A stretch of DNA of 64,000 bases, from contig NC_087080.1 of the NCBI RefSeq assembly GCF_026151205.1, forward strand, positions 319,812 through 383,811. Reading direction: 5' to 3'. The notes under the pieces are model-generated. The model had not been told where the DNA came from. It ran no database searches and saw only the letters and a program-made list of their open reading frames with translations. A program made the position numbers and the translations under genes. Shown in pieces: positions 37,561-49,975 of the stretch. Source of the stretch: Bolinopsis microptera (Eukaryota > Ctenophora > Tentaculata > Lobata > Bolinopsidae). How positions within the stretch are numbered: the stretch's first letter is position 1; each line of letters starts with the position of its first letter.

Positions 37561-38084
37561 CGTGATTTTAATTTTAAGTATTGTTTGTTCTATAGCGTAA
37601 AATATAACAGACTGTGTTTCAATTGGTTTATAAAGTAATTATAAATTGATACACAAAAATCACTTTTTGTACCGAAAGTAGAAGGACTATTGAGTTGTTG
37701 AAACATATTTAATAACAAAATTTGTAGCTATTTTTATGCATATTCTCATTCAAAGAGTGAAATTCAAAAATTAATTAAACTCAAAGTTGTTCAATTAATT
37801 TTGTTGTGAAAATGGGGGATGAAAATTAGCTTAGCTTAGAATTAAAAACAAAAACTTTGCCAAAGCATAAAGTGAGGTTCACGTGTAAAATGTAAAATGA
37901 AAAGCCGCGCGCGAACCATCATTTAATTTTGATTTCTTGGAGCAGTTCAAAGAAATTCACTTCCACTTTACTTAGTCAGTCTTAATTTGGTTACTTAGTC
38001 AGTGTTACTATGGTTACTTAGTCAGTGCTACTATGGTTTCTTAGTTAGCGTTACTATGGACATGATTACTTAGTCAGTGCTTCT
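37561..38084. other. Unique 3' flank, no gene seen
   Basis: AT-rich and without a credible ORF. TTACTTAGTCAGTGTTACTATGG-type repeats begin at about 37975 and lead into the next array. Confidence 0.7.
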
Positions 38085-38490
38085 ATGGTTACTATAGTTA
38101 CTATGGTTACTATAGTTACTATAGTTATTATAGTTACTATAGTTACTATGGTTACTGTGGCTACTGTTGTTACTATGGTTACTATAGTTACTATAGTTAC
38201 TGTGGTTACTGTGGTTACTATAGTTACTATAGTTACTATAGTTACTGTGGTTACTGTGGTTACTATAGTTACTGTGGTTACTGTGGTTACTATGGCTACT
38301 GTTGTTACTATGGTTACTCTGGTTACTGCGGTTACTATGGTTACTATAGTTACTATGGTTACTATAGTTACTAGAGTTACTGTGGTTACTGTGGCTACTG
38401 TTGTTACTATGGTTACTATAGTTACTATGGTTACTGTTGTTACTATGGTTACTGTGGTTACTGTGGCTACTGATGTTGCTATGGTTACTA
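38085..38490. repeat. 9-bp array, GTTACTATR type
   Basis: About 45 copies of GGTTACTAT, GTTACTATA, GTTACTGTG and related units. Because the period is 9, the array is open in frames on both strands (Val-Thr-Ile and Ser-Asn-His peptides), which explains three ORFs here. No gene is implied. A 250-bp stretch without gene-like content follows. Confidence 0.93.
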
Positions 38491-38747
38491 TGTTGATATG
38501 AGAACAATGTCGGCAGTGCTGCAAGACAAAGTGCTATGATAAGAATTAATCCCCTGCAAACTCTACATGCCACGAGCCCACTAAGACGGCTACTGAAAGC
38601 TAATTAATCTAGCGGATAAGACTCTCTGGCCACGTGTTTAATGTTTTGCGATTAGAATGACACGTGTTTTACAACATATCTAGTTTTGTGAGTGTGTGTT
38701 GTGTGGTGTCGTGTTTTATGTGTTACACGTAGTAAGCAGGTTCCAGT

Positions 38748-38820
38748 TTGTTACTATGGTTACTATGGTTACTATGGTTACTATGGTTACTATGGTTACT
38801 ATGGTTACTATGGTTACTTA
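38748..38820. repeat. GTTACTATG microsatellite at the LINE insertion site
   Basis: Eight perfect copies of TTACTATGG immediately upstream of the LINE. After the element's A-run the sequence resumes with ATGGTTACTACAGG. Confidence 0.9.
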
Positions 38821-38822
38821 CT

Positions 38823-40235
38823 TTTTATAGGCCAATATCTTTGACTAGCTTAGTTATGAAAGTCATGGAAAGAATTATTCGAGATGAACTTTTGAGTAGA
38901 TGTTATGATAAAATTGATCCTCGTCAACATGGTTTCCTGCCTCACAAATCTTGTGCAACTCAGATGGTTGAATTCTGCGATAGCCTATCCCTCTCTCTTA
39001 ACAAGAACATTAGATCTGATATTGTTTACTTCGATTTTGCCAAAGCATTCGATTCCGTTAACCACGACTTAATACTATACAAGCTAAAATTTTATTATAA
39101 CATCGATGGAATGCTTCTCCAATTTATGAAAAGTTACCTCTCCGGACGTCAGCAATGTGTAGTTGTTAATGGGGCTATCTCTGCAACCCTACCGGTGTTG
39201 TCAGGTGTTCCTCAAGGGTCAATAATCGGACCAACACTTTTTGTTCTTTTCATAAATGATATATATTCTGGACTTTCTCAGGGCACTAATATCCTTTTAT
39301 ACGCTGATGATACTAAAATGTGGAGAGAGATATCCCAAGAGGAAGACCACCATATACTTCAAAGCGATATTAATTATCTCATGACATGGGCAAGAACTAA
39401 TAAGATGAAGTTTCATCCTGATAAATGTAAGGTCTTAGCTATACTTAAGAGGTGGTCTCCCTTAGATGGCATTTTACCATTTACACGTTACACTTACTCT
39501 ATGGGCCAAACTCTTCTTGATTATACAGATTCTGAAAAAGATTTAGGCATAATCATGACGTCTAATCTAAATTTTAATAGCCAGGCCGATGCTCTATATG
39601 GTAAAGCTAACCAAAAATTTGGCATGCTTAAGAGAAATTGTCATTTTATTAATGATCTGAACAAGAGAAGAGTCTTGTATCTTACTCTTGTACGCTCAAT
39701 ATTCGAACACTGTCCCATCATTTGGCGACCAGCGTCCAGTAGCACTATCAATAGGCTTGAAGGATTGCAGAAAAGGGCCCTCAAATGGATTCGTAATGAT
39801 TACGGTGTAAGCTATAGTGTAGAGGAAATCTATAATGCCCATTGTAAACAGTTAAATATTCTGCCCCTAAAGTACAGGTTTGATTACCATGATCTCAAGT
39901 TCTTTCATTCCCTAGTGCATCAATACCACCCATGCACCACTCTGCCTCAGTACCTTACTTTCTTCTCCGGGTCAAGCCGACTGAGAAGCTCACATCTTGA
40001 TCACTTATCAGTAATATCTTCAATTCCACCTGGCTCAGCTATATCTAAATCTTACTTTTATCGAGCTCATCTCACTTGGAACCGACTTCCTCTTTCCCTT
40101 CGAGAGATTATCAGACCAGGTGTGTTTAAAACAGAACTTATTAAACACATCTGGAAGGAACATGTTTGTACTGCATCTGTAGATATTGACCCTAGTTCAG
40201 ATCCTGACAATTCTTTTTCTCCAGACTACGGGTAG
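38823..40235 (+). CDS. Reverse transcriptase, C-terminal part of LINE ORF2 (5'-truncated)
   Basis: A single open frame of about 470 codons. In order it has PISLTSLVMKVMERII (motif 0/1), HGFLPHKSCATQM (motif 2), DIVYFDFAKAFDSVNH with the first catalytic Asp (motif A), SGVPQGSIIGPTLFVLFIND (motif B), and LLYADDTKMW with the catalytic YADD box (motif C). These are followed by KMKFHPDKCKVLAI and a C-terminal region with STINRLEGLQKRALKWIRND, usual in Jockey/CR1-like elements. It stops at 40233-40235. No internal stop or frameshift is visible, so the insertion is probably young. The reading extends upstream only through the microsatellite (Leu-Leu-Trp repeats), which is not part of the element. 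With no endonuclease the copy cannot be autonomous. Confidence 0.93.
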   Translation, partial: FYRPISLTSLVMKVMERIIRDELLSRCYDKIDPRQHGFLPHKSCATQMVEFCDSLSLSLNKNIRSDIVYFDFAKAFDSVNHDLILYKLKFYYNIDGMLLQFMKSYLSGRQQCVVVNGAISATLPVLSGVPQGSIIGPTLFVLFINDIYSGLSQGTNILLYADDTKMWREISQEEDHHILQSDINYLMTWARTNKMKFHPDKCKVLAILKRWSPLDGILPFTRYTYSMGQTLLDYTDSEKDLGIIMTSNLNFNSQADALYGKANQKFGMLKRNCHFINDLNKRRVLYLTLVRSIFEHCPIIWRPASSSTINRLEGLQKRALKWIRNDYGVSYSVEEIYNAHCKQLNILPLKYRFDYHDLKFFHSLVHQYHPCTTLPQYLTFFSGSSRLRSSHLDHLSVISSIPPGSAISKSYFYRAHLTWNRLPLSLREIIRPGVFKTELIKHIWKEHVCTASVDIDPSSDPDNSFSPDYG

Positions 40236-40696
40236 TGTATTTCTCTATTATTTTTGTTTTAATTTTTTTTGAGGTACTCATCACGCATTTTTGCTTTATT
40301 CGGATACAATTTTGATTTAGTCTTTTATATTCAATTATTTAAATTTTATCGTTAAAACTTCATTCCATTGGAAATATTACAAATCAGCCAATTGTAATTG
40401 AGAATTTTTGGGTTGTGGCAATTATTCTTAAAAACCTAGAAATGCCTCCTAAGTTCACAGCTCATATTATTTGCCCATTTTTCTCCTTCTGCACTTGGGG
40501 CCCAATGTAATTGCTCGACTTTTCATCAGGTCTCTCGAGGCCTTTTGTTTGGTTATTTGGGTGTATTGGTGTCCCCTGATTGTTATCATCGCTGTACACT
40601 TGTCAAGGCATTTTTTGGTTTCTCTAGTCCATTTTTAGAAATTCTATACAACATTGATATTGTAATAAATTCTGATGATAATAATTGAAAGATTTC

Positions 40697-40702
40697 AATA
40701 AA
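40697..40702 (+). terminator. LINE polyadenylation signal AATAAA at the element 3' end
   Basis: AATAAA fuses with the terminal A-run at 40699-40709. Confidence 0.6.
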
Positions 40703-40709
40703 AAAAAAA

Positions 40710-41909
40710 TGGTTACTACAGGAAAATACCTGGATTACAGATCTGAACTGACAGAGTAGAGGTGTTACTAGTAATGACAAATATATTACATAATATTGTC
40801 TCTTTTCATTTATTGCAAGATGTCTATCATGGTAACCATGGAAACTATCCAACTTTGCGTTTTCCTCCCATCTTTGCAATTAATCACTTCTAACGTTTAT
40901 AAATCTGGGTAAAATAATTTTGCTGAATATTCTTTTAACTCTTTTAATGTGAAATATGGTTTGTAAGACACTTGACAGTACTATTTATTTGCAATACTCG
41001 CATGTTTAGTACGCATGTTTAGTGTAACTACACTATACTACTACTTTGTCTTGGTCAGCCTTGTTGTGCTCTATCTTTCTTGAGCCTAACTAGGACTGAG
41101 TGCAGTAGGACGGTAGGATGGTAGCGTGGAAGTAAGTATGTAAGTGTACACTATGTCTATACTACTATAATAGATGCAGATTATTCGTAAAATTGGGGTG
41201 AGGGTAAAAATATAAATAAAATAAAGGAAAATAACAAAAATAAGGTTTACCGTAACTGTTGTTTTGTTGAGTAACATCTAGGTTAACTTGTTGATCAGTT
41301 ACTACGGTTACTTTTGAAAGTAACTGTTTTGAGGGCAGGTGTACATGGTTACTATGGTTACCGCTGTAGAGTGCGAACAAAGCTGCTATTTTGATAGCGC
41401 CCTTGCTGGCTCTAACAAAGCAGCACTGTATTATAGTGAGTTATCGTATCATCCTCACGTCAACCCTTTGTAACCATAGTAACCTTTGTGGGCAGAGAAG
41501 ATTACACTACAACAAAATGTCTTGCAAATAGTATTGACACTAGTGGCTACAAGTGGTTACTATGCACACTATCGCTCCGGCCTTGAAATGGTGCACGTTT
41601 ATCTGCTGACGAGATTTATTTGCTTTTTGACGTCAGTACGCTTAGTTACCACTGTCAGTAACCATAGTTACCACTGTCAGTAACCATAGTTACCACTGGC
41701 TTCATACAGTAATTTCTGTAATAACTAATAACACATTCTCTTTGCATTTTTATTTCTAGTCTTGTTGTAGGCCCTTTTCGTACTTTATCAGCCCGTTTAG
41801 TGCCAAGAAGATAAATATGTTTCCATGGTTACTGTGGTTACTCTGGTAACTACATATTATTAAAGTACCAAAAGGATAAGTATGTTTGTTTCTGTTAGAG
41901 AAACTGTTC
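40710..41909. other. Unique sequence with scattered GTTAC/GTAAC palindromes, no gene seen
   Basis: Short ORFs (40586-40879 minus, 41165-41380 minus, 41486-41683 plus) have no recognisable domain. CAGTAACCATAGTTACCACTG is repeated in tandem at 41645-41700. Confidence 0.65.
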
Positions 41910-41985
41910 TTAACTGATATTCTGAATATACTACTACTAAATGGTTACTATGGTTATTATATGGTTACTGTGGAAACTATTCTGT
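41910..41985 (+). repeat. Left arm of a 76-bp inverted repeat
   Basis: It begins TTAACTGATATTCTGAATAT and ends GTGGAAACTATTCTGT. The reverse complement lies at 49782-49857 with 72 of 76 identical bases and no gap. TTAA is outermost on both arms. Confidence 0.92.
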
Positions 41986-42104
41986 AGTTCCCAACATAAG
42001 TTTAGAATTTACTTTAATTTTGTTAATCAAGTTTTTAAAATGGTAATGAATATTACTTATTATTTTAAAGATAAACAAGTAAACTCTACATTTGGCATAA
42101 GGAA

Positions 42105-45100
42105 ACATTACAACTCCTTATATGGGCAACAGGTGACACAGGATCATAGGAACCATTACAACTCCTTATATGGACAACAGGTGACACAGGATCATAGGAA
42201 CCATTACAACTCCTTATATGGGCAACAGGTGACACAGGATCATAGGAACCATTACAACTCTTTATATGGGCAACAGGTGACACAGACTCATAGGAACCAT
42301 TATAACTCCTTATATGGGCAACAGGTGACACAGGATCATAGGAACCATTACAACTCCTTATATGGGCAACAGGTGACACAGAATCATAGGAACCATTACA
42401 ACTCCTTATATGGGCAACAGGTAACACAGAATCATAGGAACCATTACAACTCTTTATATGGGCAACAGGTGACACAGAATCATAGGAATCATTACAACTC
42501 CTTATATGGGCAACAGGTGACACAGGATCATAGGAACCATTACAACTCCTTATATGGGCATCAGGTGACACAGGATCATAGGAACCATTACAACTCCTTA
42601 TATGGGCAACAGGTGACACAGGATCATAGGAAACATTACAACTCCTTATATGGGCAACAGGTGACACAGGATCATAGGAACCATTACAACTCCTTATATG
42701 GGCAACAGGTGACACAGAATCATAGGAACCATTACAACTCCTTATATGGGCAACAGGTGACACAGGATCATAGGAACCATTACAACTCCTTATATGGGCA
42801 ACAGGTGACACAGGATCATAGGAACCATTACAACTCCTTATATGGGCAACAGGTGACACAGGATCATAGGAACCATTACAACTCCTTATATGGGCAACTG
42901 GTGACACAGGATCATAGGAACCATTACAACTCCTTATATGGGCAACAGGTGACACAGAATCATAGGAACCATTACAACTCCTTATATGGGCAACAGGTGA
43001 CACAGGATCATAGGAACCATTACAACTCCTTATATGGGCAACAGGTGACACAGGATCATAGGAACCATTACAACTCCTTATATTGGCAACAGGTGACACA
43101 GGATCATAGGAACCATTACAACTCCTTATATAGGCAACAGGTGACACAGGATCATAGGAACCATTACAACTCCTTATATTGGCAACAGGTGACACAGGAT
43201 CATAGGAACCATTACAACTCCTTATATGGGCAACAGGTGACACAGGATCATAGGAACCATTACAACTCCTTATATGGGCAACTGGTGACACAGGATCATA
43301 GGAACCATTACAACTCCTTATATGGGCAACAGGTGACACAGGATCATAGGAACCATTACAACTCCTTATATGGGCAACTGGTGACACAGGATCATAGGAA
43401 ACATTACAACTCCTTATATGGGCAACTGGTGACACAGGATCATAGGAACCATTACAACTCCTTATATGGGCAACAGGTGACAAAGGATCGTAGGAACCAT
43501 TACAACTCCTTATATGGGCAACAGGTGACACAGGATCATAGGAACCAGCACAACTCCTTATATGGGCAACTGGTGACACAGGATCATAGGAACCATTACA
43601 ACTCCTTATATGGGCAACAGGTGACACAGACTCATAGGAACCATTACAACTCCTTATATGGACAACAGGTGACACAGGATCATAGGAACCATTACAACTC
43701 CTCATATGGGCAACAGGTGACACAGAATCAAAGGAACCAATACAACTCCTCATATGGTCAACAGGTGACACAGGATCATAGGAACCATTACAACTCTTTA
43801 TATGGGACACAGGATCATAGGAACCATTACAACTCCTTATATCGGCAACAGGTGACACAGGATCATAGGAACCATTACAACTCCTTATATGGGCAACAGG
43901 TGACACAGGATCATAGGAACCATTACAACTCCTTATATGGGCAACTGGTGACACAGGATCATAGGAACCATTACAACTCCTTATATGGGCAACAGGTGAC
44001 ACAGGATCATAGGAACCATTACAACTCCTTATATGGGCAACTGGTGACACAGGATCATAGGAACCATTACAACTCCTTATATGGGCAACAGGTGACACAG
44101 GATCATAGGAACCATTACAACTCCTTATATGGGCAACAGGTGACACAGGATCATAGGAAACATTACAACTCCTTATATGGGCAACAGGTGACACAGGATC
44201 ATAGGAAACATTACAACTCCTTATATGGGCAACTGGTGACACAGGATCATAGGAACCATTACAACTCCTTATATGGGCAACAGGTGACACAGGATCGTAG
44301 GAACCATTACAACTCCTTATATGGGCAACAGGTGACACAGGATCATAGGAACCATTACAACTCCTTATATGGGCAACAGGTGACACAGGATCATAGGAAC
44401 CATTACAACTCCTTATATGGGCAACAGGTGACACAGAATCATAGGAAACATTACAACACCTTATATGGGCAACAGGTGACACAGGATCATAGGAAACATT
44501 ACAACTCCTTATATGGGCAACAGGTGACACAGGATCATAGGAACCATTACAACTCCTTATATGGGCAACAGGTGACACAGGATCATAGGAACCATCACAA
44601 CTCCTTATATGGGCAACAGGTGACACAGAATCATAGGAACCATTACAACTCCTTATATGGGCAACAGGTGACACAGGATCATAGGAATCATTACAACTCC
44701 TTATATGGGCAACAGGTGACACAGGATCATAGGAACCATTACAACTCCTTATATGGGCAACAGGTGACACAGAATCATAGGAACCATTACAACTCCTTAT
44801 ATGGGCAACAGGTGACACAGGATCATAGGAACCATTACAACTCCTTATATGGGCAACAGGTGACACAGGATCATAGGAACCATTACAACTCCTTATATTG
44901 GCAACAGGTGACACAGGATCATAGGAACCATTACAACTCCTTATATGGGCAACAGGTGACACAGGATCATAGGAACCATTACAACTCCTTATATGGGCAA
45001 CAGGTGACACAGGATCATAGGAACCATTACAACTCCTTATATGGGCAACAGGTGACACAGGATCATAGGAACCATTACAACTCCTTATATTGGCAACAGG

Positions 45101-48100
45101 TGACACAGGATCATAGGAACCATTACAACTCCTTATATAGGCAACAGGTGACACAGGATCATAGGAACCATTACAACTCCTTATATTGGCAACAGGTGAC
45201 ACAGGATCATAGGAACCATTACAACTCCTTATATGGGCAACAGGTGACACAGGATCATAGGAACCATTACAACTCCTTATATGGGCAACTGGTGACACAG
45301 GATCATAGGAACCATTACAACTCCTTATATGGGCAACAGGTGACACAGGATCATAGGAACCATTACAACTCCTTATATGGGCAACTGGTGACACAGGATC
45401 ATAGGAAACATTACAACTCCTTATATGGGCAACTGGTGACACAGGATCATAGGAACCATTACAACTCCTTATATGGGCAACAGGTGACAAAGGATCGTAG
45501 GAACCATTACAACTCCTTATATGGGCAACAGGTGACACAGGATCATAGGAACCAGCACAACTCCTTATATGGGCAACTGGTGACACAGGATCATAGGAAC
45601 CATTACAACTCCTTATATGGGCAACAGGTGACACAGACTCATAGGAACCATTACAACTCCTTATATGGACAACAGGTGACACAGGATCATAGGAACCATT
45701 ACAACTCCTCATATGGGCAACAGGTGACACAGAATCAAAGGAACCAATACAACTCCTCATATGGTCAACAGGTGACACAGGATCATAGGAACCATTACAA
45801 CTCTTTATATGGGACACAGGATCATAGGAACCATTACAACTCCTTATATCGGCAACAGGTGACACAGGATCATAGGAACCATTACAACTCCTTATATGGG
45901 CAACAGGTGACACAGGATCATAGGAACCATTACAACTCCTTATATGGGCAACTGGTGACACAGGATCATAGGAACCATTACAACTCCTTATATGGGCAAC
46001 AGGTGACACAGGATCATAGGAACCATTACAACTCCTTATATGGGCAACTGGTGACACAGGATCATAGGAACCATTACAACTCCTTATATGGGCAACAGGT
46101 GACACAGGATCATAGGAACCATTACAACTCCTTATATGGGCAACAGGTGACACAGGATCATAGGAAACATTACAACTCCTTATATGGGCAACAGGTGACA
46201 CAGGATCATAGGAAACATTACAACTCCTTATATGGGCAACTGGTGACACAGGATCATAGGAACCATTACAACTCCTTATATGGGCAACAGGTGACACAGG
46301 ATCGTAGGAACCATTACAACTCCTTATATGGGCAACAGGTGACACAGGATCATAGGAACCATTACAACTCCTTATATGGGCAACAGGTGACACAGGATCA
46401 TAGGAACCATTACAACTCCTTATATGGGCAACAGGTGACACAGAATCATAGGAAACATTACAACACCTTATATGGGCAACAGGTGACACAGGATCATAGG
46501 AAACATTACAACTCCTTATATGGGCAACAGGTGACACAGGATCATAGGAACCATTACAACTCCTTATATGGGCAACAGGTGACACAGGATCATAGGAACC
46601 ATCACAACTCCTTATATGGGCAACAGGTGACACAGAATCATAGGAACCATTACAACTCCTTATATGGGCAACAGGTGACACAGGATCATAGGAATCATTA
46701 CAACTCCTTATATGGGCAACAGGTGACACAGGATCATAGGAACCATTACAACTCCTTATATGGGCAACAGGTGACACAGAATCATAGGAACCATTACAAC
46801 TCCTTATATGGGCAACAGGTGACACAGGATCATAGGAACCATTACAACTCCTTATATGGGCAACAGGTGACACAGGATCATAGGAACCATTACAACTCCT
46901 TATATGGGCAACAGGTGACACAGGATCAAAGGAACCATTACAACTCCTTATATGGGCAACAGGTGACACAGAATCATAGGAACCATTACAACTCCTTATA
47001 TGGGCAACAGGTGACACAGACTCATAGGAACCATTACAACTCCTTATATGGGCAACAGGTGACACAGGATCATAGGAACCATTACAACTCCTTATATGGG
47101 CAACAGGTGACACAGGATCATAGGAACCATTACAACTCCTTATATGGGCAACAGGTGACACAGACTCATAGGAACCATTACAACTCCTTATATGGGCAAC
47201 AGGTGACACAGGATCATAGGAAACATTACAACTCCTTATATGGGCTACAGGTGACACAGGATCAAAGGAACCATTACAACTCCTTATATGGGCAACAGGT
47301 GACACAGAATCATAGGAACCATTACAACTCCTTATATGGGCAACAGGTGACACAGAATCATAGGAACCATTACAACTCCTTATATGGGCAACAGGTGACA
47401 CAGGATCATAGGAACCATTACAACTCCTAATCTGGGCAACAGGTGACACAGGATCATAGGAACCAGCACAACTCCTTATATGGGCAACAGGTGACACAGA
47501 ATCATAGGAACCATTACAACTCCTTATATGGGCAACAGGTGACACAGACTCATAGGAACCATTACAACTCCTTATATGGGCAACAGGTGACACAGACTCA
47601 TAGGAACCATTACAACTCCTTATATGGGCAACAGGTGACACAGGATCATAGGAAACATTACAACTCCTTATATGGGCAACAGGTGACACAGGATCAAAGG
47701 AACCATTACAACTCCTTATATGGGCAACAGGTGACACAGAATCATAGGAACCATTACAACTCCTTATATGGGCAACAGGTGACACAGGATCATAGGAACC
47801 ATTACAACTCCTAATCTGGGCAACAGGTGACACATGATCATAGGAAACATTACAACTCCTTATATGGGCAACAGGTGACACAGGATCATAGGAACCATTA
47901 CAACTCCTTATATGGGCAACAGGTGACACAGGATCATAGGAAACATTACAACTCCTTATATGGGCAACAGGTGACACAGGATCATAGGAACCATTACAAC
48001 TCCTTATATGGGCAACAGGTAACACAGAATCATAGGAAACATTACAACTCCTTATATGGGCAACAGGTGACACAGACTCATAGGAACCATTACAACTCCT

Positions 48101-49585
48101 TATATGGGCAACAGGTGACACAGGATCATAGGAAACATTACAACTCCTTATATGGGCAACAGGTGACACAGGATCAAAGGAACCATTACAACTCCTTATA
48201 TGGGCAACAGGTGACACAGGATCATAGGAACCATTACAACTCCTTATATGGGCAACAGGTGACACAGGATCATAGGAACCATTACAACTCCTAATCTGGG
48301 CAACAGGTGACACAGGATCATAGGAACCAGCACAACTCCTTATATGGGCAACAGGTGACACAGAATCATAGGAACCATTACAACTCCTTATATGGGCAAC
48401 AGGTGACACAGAATCATAGGAACCATTACAACTCCTTATATGGGCAACAGGTGACACAGGATCATAGGAACCATTACAACTCCTAATCTGGGCAACAGGT
48501 GACACAGGATCATAGGAACCAGCACAACTCCTTATATGGGCAACAGGTGACACAGAATCATAGGAACCATTACAACTCCTTATATGGGCAACAGGTGACA
48601 CAGACTCATAGGAACCATTACAACTCCTTATATGGGCAACAGGTGACACAGACTCATAGGAACCATTACAACTCCTTATATGGGCAACAGGTGACACAGG
48701 ATCATAGGAAACATTACAACTCCTTATATGGGCAACAGGTGACACAGGATCAAAGGAACCATTACAACTCCTTATATGGGCAACAGGTGACACAGAATCA
48801 TAGGAACCATTACAACTCCTTATATGGGCAACAGGTGACACAGGATCATAGGAACCATTACAACTCCTAATCTGGGCAACAGGTGACACATGATCATAGG
48901 AAACATTACAACTCCTTATATGGGCAACAGGTGACACAGGATCATAGGAACCATTACAACTCCTTATATGGGCAACAGGTGACACAGGATCATAGGAAAC
49001 ATTACAACTCCTTATATGGGCAACAGGTGACACAGGATCATAGGAACCATTACAACTCCTTATACGGGCAACAGGTGACACAGAATCATAGGAAACATTA
49101 CAACACCTTATATGGGCAACAGGTGACACAGGATCATAGGAAACATTACAACTCCTTATATGGGCAACAGGTGACACAGGATCATAGGAAACATCACAAC
49201 TCTTTATATGGGCAACAGGTGACACAGGATCATAGGAACCATTACAACTCCTTATATGGGCAACAGGTGACACAGGATCATAGGAACCATTACAACTCCT
49301 TATATGGGCAACAGGTGACACAGACTCATAGGAACCATTACAACTCCTTATATGGGCAACAGGTGACACAGGATCATAGGAACCATTACAACTCCTTATA
49401 TGGGCAATAGGTGACACAGGATCATAGGAACCATTACAACTCCTTATATGGGCAACAGGTGACACAGGATCATAGGAAACATTACAACTCCTTATATGGG
49501 CAACAGGTGACACAGGATCATAGGAACCATTACAACTCCTTATATGGGCAACAGGTGACACAGGATCATAGGAACCATCACAACC
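42105..49585. repeat. 48-bp minisatellite, about 156 copies
   Basis: The unit is CATTACAACTCCTTATATGG, GCAACAGGTGACACAGGATC, ATAGGAAC. One unit near 43803 and its duplicate near 45810 are 9 bp shorter. Since 48 is divisible by 3 and the consensus has no stop in one frame of each strand, very long ORFs result: 1829 codons plus strand (HYNSLYGQQVTQDHRN unit) and 2491 codons minus strand (AHIRSCNGSYDPVSPV unit). Substitutions hit all codon positions and plus-strand stops recur (TAATCTGGG variants at 47428, 47812, 48292, 48484, 48868). I therefore regard neither ORF as a demonstrated gene. Confidence 0.95.
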
Positions 49586-49639
49586 TTAGATTACGAGATT
49601 ATTATTGAACATACGGCATAAAGATAGCTGCTACTAGCC

Positions 49640-49975
49640 ATCGTTATGACATGGTTATGACATGGTTGTGACATGGTTGTGACATGGTTATGACATGGCT
49701 ATGACATGACCATGTCAAACTTGCCCCCCCCCCCCCCTGGACGTGAGCAGGTAACTTGCCCCACTGGATGTGAGCAGGAACACAGAATAGTTACCACAGT
49801 AACCATATAATAACCATAGTAAGCATGTAGAAGTAGTATATTCAGAATATCAGTTAATATGGAATGGTTATGACATGGTTATGACATGGCTATGACATGG
49901 TTATGACATGGTTATTGGTTATGACATTGTTATGACATTGTTATGACATGGTTATGACATGGTTATGACATGGAT
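49640..49975. repeat. GGTTATGACAT repeats on both sides of the right inverted-repeat arm
   Basis: Units of about 11 bp (GGTTATGACAT and close variants) occur at 49650-49710 and 49864-49972. Between them lie an early 28-bp-type unit (CTGGACGTGAGCAGGTAACT) and the right arm of the 76-bp inverted repeat. Confidence 0.85.
49782..49857 (-). repeat. Right arm of the 76-bp inverted repeat
   Basis: The reverse complement begins TTAACTGATATTCTGAATAT and ends GTGGTAACTATTCTGT. It differs from the left arm at four positions only. Confidence 0.92.

Larger units (their letters stand above)
38821..40709 (+). mobile_element. 5'-truncated non-LTR retrotransposon (LINE)
   Basis: The element begins abruptly inside a GTTACTATG microsatellite, at the RT motif coding YRPISLTSL. 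It continues through the RT ORF and about 470 bp of 3' UTR and ends in AATAAAAAAAAAA (A-run to about 40709). The endonuclease and the first part of RT are missing, which is typical of target-primed reverse transcription stopping early. ATGGTTACT occurs at both junctions and could be the target duplication, but it is also the host repeat unit and so cannot be proven. The RT type resembles the Jockey/CR1-like group; I cannot place the clade firmly. Confidence 0.9.

Noticed and set aside
38066-38573. ORFs rich in Ser-Asn-His or Val-Thr-Ile
   Set aside because: Artefacts of the 9-bp GTTACTATG array, open on both strands.
38748-38822. N-terminal Leu-Leu-Trp extension of the reverse transcriptase ORF
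   Set aside because: This is microsatellite sequence upstream of the 5' truncation point; the element starts at about 38821.
41910-49857. Firm assignment to piggyBac
   Set aside because: TTAA at both ends fits, but the terminal sequence lacks the usual CCC-type start and no transposase is present; kept only as a hypothesis.
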